NCBI GenBank assembly: GCA_965206145.1
Contig: CBDBIK010000002.1
Coordinates: 124,001 to 188,000 of the forward strand
DNA length: 64,000 nt
Direction of reading: 5' to 3'
Source: CBDBIK01 sp965206145
GTDB lineage: Bacteria; Pseudomonadota; Alphaproteobacteria; TMED109
The notes beneath the pieces were generated by a model, which searched no databases, was not told where the DNA came from, and saw only the letters and a program-made list of their open reading frames with translations. This document shows positions 59,098-64,000 of the stretch, piece after piece. Each line of letters opens with the position of its first letter. The first letter of the stretch is position 1. A program made the position numbers and the translations under genes.

Positions 59098-60476
59098 AAA
59101 CCATCGTTTGTGGTGCAGGCGAGGTGGGGCGCATTATCGCTCGCCATCTCACCGAGGCGGGCAACCAAGTGATTCTCGTTGACGATTCCGCCGAACGTCT
59201 GCAAAAGGCCGCCAGCACCGTTGATGTCGAATCGCTGGAGGGATTGGCTTCTTTTCCCGACGTTCTCGAACGGGCAGGTGCGGCTTCCGCCGACATGCTG
59301 ATCGCCGTCACGCGCAGCGACGAAGTCAACATGATCGCCTGTCAGGTGGCATCGAATCTCTTTGATGTCGAGACGAAAATCGCCCGGGTGAGCGAGCCTC
59401 GTTACCTGAAACCTGAATGGGCAACCCTCTTCGGGACGGGTGGACTTCCGATTGACGAAATCATTTCTCCCGAACGAGAGGTTGCCGAGGGACTTGTCCG
59501 CCGTGTCGCGGTGCCCGGGGCGAGTGATTCGGTGAGTTTTGCTAATGACCGAGTGCAACTCGTCGGACTGAAACTTGGTCCCGAATGCCCAGTGCTGGAC
59601 ACCCCGCTTGCGCAGTTGACCGAACTTTTCCCCGATCTGGATGCGACTGTTGTCTACATCATCCGGGAGGAAAAGGGTCTATTTCCCGAAGATTCAGAAC
59701 GCATGGCGGCAGGCGACGAGGTTTACATCGTTGCCAAGACCGAGCGGATGGCACGTGTGCTTGCCGCGTTCGGCAAGGAGGCGGATTCAGCTCGCCGGAT
59801 CGTCATCGTTGGTGGTGGGCGGCTTGGAACTAGGGTTGCCATCCGTATCGAAGAAACCGAACCGAATGCCCGTGTTCATGTCATCGAAGTCAACAAGGAA
59901 CGGGCTGACCGGGCGGAAGCGCGTCTCAACAATGCCCGCGTTTTTCAAGGCAATATCCTTGATGAACAGGATGTACGGGAAGACGCAGACCTCAGTGGGT
60001 CGGACATGGTACTTGCTGTCACCGAGAGTGACGAAACCAATACCCTAGTTTCGGTCATGTCCAAACAACGCTACGGGTGTGCGTACGCGGCAGCGGTAAT
60101 CCACGGTACCGCGTTCGGATCCATCATCAGGCATCTTGGAATTGATGCCGTTATCTCCCATCGCGAGGTGACGATCTCGAAAATTCTCCGCTACGTCCAT
60201 CGTGGACGGGTTCGCGCGGTGCACACGGTGCACGATGGAAATGCAGAAGCGTTGGAAATTGAAGCACTCGAGAGTTCGGAACTTGTCGGTACTCCATTGC
60301 GTGATCTGAATCCGCCGCACGGTCTTGTCATTGGGGCCATTGTCCGGGGTGAGGGGACGCTCATTCCTCGGGGTGGGACCGTGATCAAGGCAGGAGATCG
60401 CGTCATTGCGTTTGTTTCTCGTGACACTTTGAAGGAGGCGGAGAAATTGTTCTCCGTCGGGTTCGGCTTTTTTTAG
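59094..60476 (+). CDS. trkA: Trk potassium uptake regulatory subunit TrkA
   Basis: A 460-residue cytoplasmic NAD(H)-binding protein with two RCK units. The first nucleotide site is TIVCGAGEVGRIIARHL, the second RIVIVGGGRLGTRVAIRI, each followed by a TrkA-C domain (the last includes AGDRVIAFVS). It gates the TrkH channel encoded next. The gene order ntrX-trkA is conserved in the class. Confidence 0.96.
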   Translation: MKTIVCGAGEVGRIIARHLTEAGNQVILVDDSAERLQKAASTVDVESLEGLASFPDVLERAGAASADMLIAVTRSDEVNMIACQVASNLFDVETKIARVSEPRYLKPEWATLFGTGGLPIDEIISPEREVAEGLVRRVAVPGASDSVSFANDRVQLVGLKLGPECPVLDTPLAQLTELFPDLDATVVYIIREEKGLFPEDSERMAAGDEVYIVAKTERMARVLAAFGKEADSARRIVIVGGGRLGTRVAIRIEETEPNARVHVIEVNKERADRAEARLNNARVFQGNILDEQDVREDADLSGSDMVLAVTESDETNTLVSVMSKQRYGCAYAAAVIHGTAFGSIIRHLGIDAVISHREVTISKILRYVHRGRVRAVHTVHDGNAEALEIEALESSELVGTPLRDLNPPHGLVIGAIVRGEGTLIPRGGTVIKAGDRVIAFVSRDTLKEAEKLFSVGFGFF

Positions 60477-60551
60477 AGTGGCACGCATAGGTGGGCCTTG
60501 GCGACTCTCGCCCATGACCGCCCATGATCTGTAGAGGGGGAGGGCATCTCC

Positions 60552-61949
60552 TTGGCAACTCCCACGACCCTTCCCGGCCAGGTAGCCTTGGCACTTGTCC
60601 TTGAAGGAGTACTCGCACTGATCGTCGGGGCGTGGTCGTTCACGGCCCAGTTCCCGAGCACTGACGGTTTTGTACTGCTCGCGGTGCTGACGATTTTCGG
60701 AGGTGGTGGGCTTCTGCTCGCCACCCGCAAGGCGGGTTCTTCTTCCCGGCGAGGTAGCGGTCTGGTTGGTGCGGTGACAGTTTGGATCGCGCTTGCGTGC
60801 ACGGGTGCCATTCCGTTTTGGGCCGCTGGTGCAGATCCACTCGACGGACTATTCGATGCAGTGTCTTCTATCACCACGACGGGCGTTTGGTCGAACGCAA
60901 GCTCCTTGCCCCCTGATCCGGCTATCGTCCTGTGGCGGGCCGTTCTCCAGTGGGGAGGAGGTCTCGTCACCATTATCATCGCGGTGGTCATCTTTCTTCC
61001 TATGGGACTCGGTGGCACGGGCGAAGCGGGACGAAGCTCGCTTGCAGGCCCGGTACGGCGTCGAGAGACCTCGGTTGAATTGGCTTTCAGAATCGCACTC
61101 ACGTTTGTAATTTTCACGCTTGCCTGCCTGGTGTTGCTGCTAGTTGCAGGACTCGATGGTGAATCTGCACTTCTTTACGGGCTCTCCGCCGTGGCGACAG
61201 GAGGGGATCCCCGAGGAACGCCTTCCATGGGGTTCACCCCGGCTGTCGAGACCATCCTTGCCATCTTCATGTTTGCCGGTGCGACAAGCTTTTTCCTCCA
61301 TCGCGCAGGTTTTGCCGGTACCCCGGGAAGGTACCTTGCAAGTCGGGAGATCCGCCTGTTTGTGTCGCTGGTACTTGCCGGAACTGCGTTTGCTTTTTTC
61401 GTGCTTCTCGATACCGGGCTATCTCGCTCCTTCTTCCTTTCCGTCTCAATGGCGACGACCTCGGGCATTGTTCCTGACGCAGGTGGGGCAGAGGCGGCAC
61501 CGCTTCTCCTGCTTGCATTGATCGGAGGTTCGGTCGCCTCGGCAGCTGGAGGAATTCACCTGCGACGGGCATCTCTTCTTCTGCGCATGATTCTGACGGA
61601 GATTCGGCGTCTTCTGATCCCTCACGGTGTCAGCACGCTCAAATACGGAAGCAGCACCGTGGACGGTGTCGTGGGACAGGCCCTGCTCGGGTTCATCGTC
61701 ATTTGGGCGGCAACTTTGCTCACGGCCACCGTGTTGTTATCGGCCACGGGTATCAAGTTTGAGCAAGCGATCCTGGGAGCAACGGCGGCACTTACCAGCA
61801 CGGGCCCGGGCATGATCACGATCGTGGGAGATGATCCACTGGTCTTCGGGGCCGCTGGAAAGACGGTTCTGATTGTCACCATGCTGCTTGGCCGTCTCGA
61901 AGTGATGGCCCTGCTGGTAACACTCTCTCCCTCCTTCTGGCGGAGATAG
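60552..61949 (+). CDS. trkH: Trk-type potassium transporter TrkH
   Basis: A 465-residue membrane protein with four pore repeats: SSITTTGVWSN, SAVATGGDP, SMATTSGIVPD and LTSTGPGMI, which form the selectivity filter. The end LGRLEVMALLVTLSPSFWR is the usual TrkH/KtrB C-terminus. The start is a TTG at 60552, backed by a strong GGGGGAGGG 8 nt upstream; no ATG or GTG fits better. It lies 75 bp after trkA, its gating partner. Confidence 0.94.
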   Translation: MATPTTLPGQVALALVLEGVLALIVGAWSFTAQFPSTDGFVLLAVLTIFGGGGLLLATRKAGSSSRRGSGLVGAVTVWIALACTGAIPFWAAGADPLDGLFDAVSSITTTGVWSNASSLPPDPAIVLWRAVLQWGGGLVTIIIAVVIFLPMGLGGTGEAGRSSLAGPVRRRETSVELAFRIALTFVIFTLACLVLLLVAGLDGESALLYGLSAVATGGDPRGTPSMGFTPAVETILAIFMFAGATSFFLHRAGFAGTPGRYLASREIRLFVSLVLAGTAFAFFVLLDTGLSRSFFLSVSMATTSGIVPDAGGAEAAPLLLLALIGGSVASAAGGIHLRRASLLLRMILTEIRRLLIPHGVSTLKYGSSTVDGVVGQALLGFIVIWAATLLTATVLLSATGIKFEQAILGATAALTSTGPGMITIVGDDPLVFGAAGKTVLIVTMLLGRLEVMALLVTLSPSFWRR

Positions 61950-61953
61950 GAAG

Positions 61954-62802
61954 ATGCCTCGCACGGTTTATGTGGACGGACGTTACGCACCGATCTGCGA
62001 TCCCAATGTTCTCGTGGAGGATCGTGCGTTGCAGTTTTCCGATGGCATCTACGAGGTGATTGCTGTTGTTAAAGGCCGCATCCTTGATCTGGATCGCCAT
62101 CTCCGGCGGCTTGCGATCTCACTGGAGGGACTAGACATTCCATTCCCGATGTCGAATCCCTCTCTGAGCGCGGTGATCGGGGAAACGGTGCGCCAGAATC
62201 GAATCCGGGACGGCTTGGCCTACATCCAGGTGACCCGGGGCAGTGCTCGTCGGAACCACGTTCCATCGGAAACCACCTCTCCCAGCCTGATCGTTACCGC
62301 TCGGCCCGCCCGGTTCCCCGCCCCGGAGCTTGCAAAAGGCGTTGCTGTGATCACGGCTCCCGATCTTCGATGGGGGCGGTGTGACCTCAAGACGACATCC
62401 CTGCTTGCCAACGTTCTTGCGAAACGCGAGGCGGTGAAAAAGGGGGCCTTTGAATGTTGGATGGTGAATGCAAATGGATTCATCACCGAAGGAGGGTCGT
62501 CGAACGCTTGGATCGTGAACGGTAGCTGCATCCAAACGCACCCGCTTGGCACCGCCGTGCTTGCCGGCATCACGCGAGAGGTGGTGATTGAAATGGCGAG
62601 AGTCAGGGAGGTCATGGTCGAAGAGAAAGCCTTCACCGTTGACGAGGCACGGTCCGCGGACGAGGCGTTCCTCACCAGTACGTCGTCATTTGTGGTTCCG
62701 GTTCACACCATCGATGGCAAACAGGTAGGTGATGGAAATCCCGGCACGATTACGCGCCGGATTGCCAAAAGTTATCTAAGGCGGGTGAGGGAAGGGGTCT
62801 GA
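61954..62802 (+). CDS. dat: D-amino-acid transaminase
   Basis: A 282-residue fold-type IV PLP aminotransferase. The N-terminal VYVDGRYAPICDPNVLVEDRAL pattern, the YIQVTRGSARRNH motif of the D-amino-acid branch, the PLP lysine Lys146 in CDLKTTSLLANVLAK, and ITEGGSSNAWIV are present. It interconverts D-amino acids and 2-oxoacids. ATG 61954 has GGAGATAGGAAG upstream, and it follows trkH by 4 bp. A dat gene after the trk genes is known from rhizobia. Confidence 0.92.
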   Translation: MPRTVYVDGRYAPICDPNVLVEDRALQFSDGIYEVIAVVKGRILDLDRHLRRLAISLEGLDIPFPMSNPSLSAVIGETVRQNRIRDGLAYIQVTRGSARRNHVPSETTSPSLIVTARPARFPAPELAKGVAVITAPDLRWGRCDLKTTSLLANVLAKREAVKKGAFECWMVNANGFITEGGSSNAWIVNGSCIQTHPLGTAVLAGITREVVIEMARVREVMVEEKAFTVDEARSADEAFLTSTSSFVVPVHTIDGKQVGDGNPGTITRRIAKSYLRRVREGV

Positions 62803-62808
62803 ACTCCT

Positions 62809-64000
62809 TCAGGTGCTCCGGATCGCCGGGATTGGGTCGAAGCTTCCACCCAGGACTTTGACGGGGTCAGCCCCCATCCAGTCACCGATGACACTTGCGT
62901 ACACCCTTCGGAAGTCGGTTGTGTGAATCAGGTTTCCATCGTCAAGATCAACGAGGCTTGGCGGAGTTCCATGGAAACCTCCCCGTGCTTTGTTTCCGGC
63001 TATGAACATCGGTGTTGCGCTTCCATGATCGGTGCCTAGGGAAATGTTTTCCGGCACGCGACGCCCAAACTCGGTGAAGACAAGCGTCATGACGTCGTCA
63101 GCACGACCGATCCGTTCCACGTCCTGGACGAAACCGTTGATTGCGTCGGTGGTGTAGGCAAGGAGGCGTGCATGAACGTCGGGCTGGTGGACATGGGTGT
63201 CGAAAGCGTTGCCCCGGTAGGAGACGTAATAGAAACGCGAGGGCATGCGTGCATCAATCAAGGCAGCAACCTTCTTTAGGTCCTGCGCGAGACCGATCGG
63301 AATCCCGTAGTCGATATCAGTCTGGTAGTCGTTCCATGCGTCCCGGACGAGCTTTGCCGAAGTGCGGGCATCGCCTGCACTGCGACTGAGAAACGCAAGG
63401 TTCCCCTCGGTAGCCGCCGGATCTCCCACGAGTTGGTCGAACACCGGTTGTTGTTCGTAAACGCCCTCGCGGTAGAAGGTTTCGGGATTGTCGAAAACGA
63501 GCGCTGGATGGACGGGGTTGCGGACCGCCTGCGAGGGGCGTTCGTCGATGTTGACGATGTGGTCTCTGAGCGGGTTGGCATTCAGGTCGGCGGCAGTGCG
63601 GCCCACCCACCCGGATGCCACGCCACTGTTGGGTGCGGCCGAATGCCAGAAACTCATGGAAATGAAGTGGGAGAAACTCGGTTGTTCGTATCCGCAACCT
63701 TGAATCACCGCCAGTTTGCCAGCGTCGTACAACTCGGCAAATCCTTTGCAGGAGGAATGAAAGCCGAAGTGGTCATCGATTTTGCGAACCTTGGAAGCCG
63801 GGATACCGATATTTGGGCGTGCTTGGTAGTAAGCATCATCGCCGTAAGGAACGACCGTGTTGAGACCGTCGTTGCCACCTGAGAGTTCAACGACAATGAG
63901 GATCTTTCCTTCGCGGTCGAGCGCCTCACGGTCCTTCGTGTCGTGGCCATCGTCGGCAGCGGCAAGTGCCGAATGGAAGACGGAAGGTGCGACGACAGCA
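62809..64000 (-). CDS. DUF1501 domain protein, partial
   Basis: The last ~397 residues of a sulfatase-like DUF1501 protein; the 5' end lies beyond the window. The visible start (VVAPSVFHSALAAADDG) looks like the end of a signal peptide region. ILIVVELSGGNDGLNTVVPYG, FGFHSSCKGFAELYDAGKLAVIQGCGYE and FSHFISMSFWH are the family hallmarks, and TLVFTEFGRRVPEN with GTDHGSATPMFIAG lies near the end. DUF1501 proteins are usually exported by Tat and often pair with a DUF1800 gene. It converges on dat with 6 bp between stops. Confidence 0.9.
   Translation of the reverse strand, partial: AVVAPSVFHSALAAADDGHDTKDREALDREGKILIVVELSGGNDGLNTVVPYGDDAYYQARPNIGIPASKVRKIDDHFGFHSSCKGFAELYDAGKLAVIQGCGYEQPSFSHFISMSFWHSAAPNSGVASGWVGRTAADLNANPLRDHIVNIDERPSQAVRNPVHPALVFDNPETFYREGVYEQQPVFDQLVGDPAATEGNLAFLSRSAGDARTSAKLVRDAWNDYQTDIDYGIPIGLAQDLKKVAALIDARMPSRFYYVSYRGNAFDTHVHQPDVHARLLAYTTDAINGFVQDVERIGRADDVMTLVFTEFGRRVPENISLGTDHGSATPMFIAGNKARGGFHGTPPSLVDLDDGNLIHTTDFRRVYASVIGDWMGADPVKVLGGSFDPIPAIRST

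Overview
This 64 kb window is a piece of an alphaproteobacterial chromosome; the family cannot be fixed from sequence alone. Signs of the class are the fused IspDF enzyme, the ntrB-ntrC-ntrY-ntrX-trkA block, the ftsB-like/pdhA/pdhB/pdhC/lpd/lipA run, and an aa3-type oxidase operon in the order coxB-coxA-ctaB-small ORF-ctaG-coxC-surf1-ctaA. The backbone is GC-rich and tightly packed. Neighbouring genes often overlap by 4 bp (ATGA or GTGA), and GTG or TTG starts are common.

Layout. 1-2.7 kb: end of tatC, serS, an aldo/keto reductase and tRNA-Ser(UGA). 2.7-5.3 kb: a TusA-like/carboxymuconolactone decarboxylase pair divergent from an N-acyl-D-amino-acid deacylase, then a 34-bp direct repeat. 5.3-11.5 kb: FtsB-like protein and the pyruvate dehydrogenase complex with lipoate synthase. 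11.5-15 kb: alpha/beta hydrolase, MsrB and a two-gene amino-sugar module (Gfo/Idh + DegT). 15-25.2 kb, minus strand: cytochrome c oxidase and its assembly factors, followed by thrC, an M16 peptidase and a GNAT acetyltransferase. 25.3-29.5 kb: glycolate oxidase glcDEF and rpmJ. 29.6-36.3 kb: two catabolic-looking groups, namely a membrane protein, an enolase-superfamily acid-sugar dehydratase candidate and PdxA-like on plus, and HisD-like, SDR, enoyl-CoA hydratase and nitronate monooxygenase-like on minus.

36.4-41.0 kb is an accessory island beginning directly after tRNA-Ser(GCU). It is less GC-rich and mosaic. It holds a broken IS5-family element inserted into an AAA ATPase gene, the last residues of a type I restriction HsdS subunit, the tail of a superfamily 1 helicase, an intact Fic protein with an unusually clear promoter/operator region, a DUF3800 protein and a decayed IS256-family transposase. 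It looks like the wreck of a defence or mobile region in which the Fic and DUF3800 genes remain intact.

41-51 kb: serine/threonine dehydratase, Slt-type lytic transglycosylase, a periplasmic substrate-binding protein coupled to a creatininase-family hydrolase, about 1 kb without an intact gene, then pncC, pgpA, ispDF and a GMC oxidoreductase on one operon. 51-62.8 kb: a low-GC TbpB-like lipoprotein gene, then NtrBC and NtrYX two-component systems, the TrkA/TrkH potassium uptake system and a D-amino-acid transaminase. The dusB gene often found ahead of ntrB in this class is not in that place. The window ends inside a DUF1501 protein.

Most of the window is ordinary core metabolism. The points most worth attention are the Fic operator array and island architecture, the HisD-like/SDR/ECH/NMO operon, the enolase-superfamily/PdxA pair, and the replacement of dusB by a GMC oxidoreductase and a surface lipoprotein gene.
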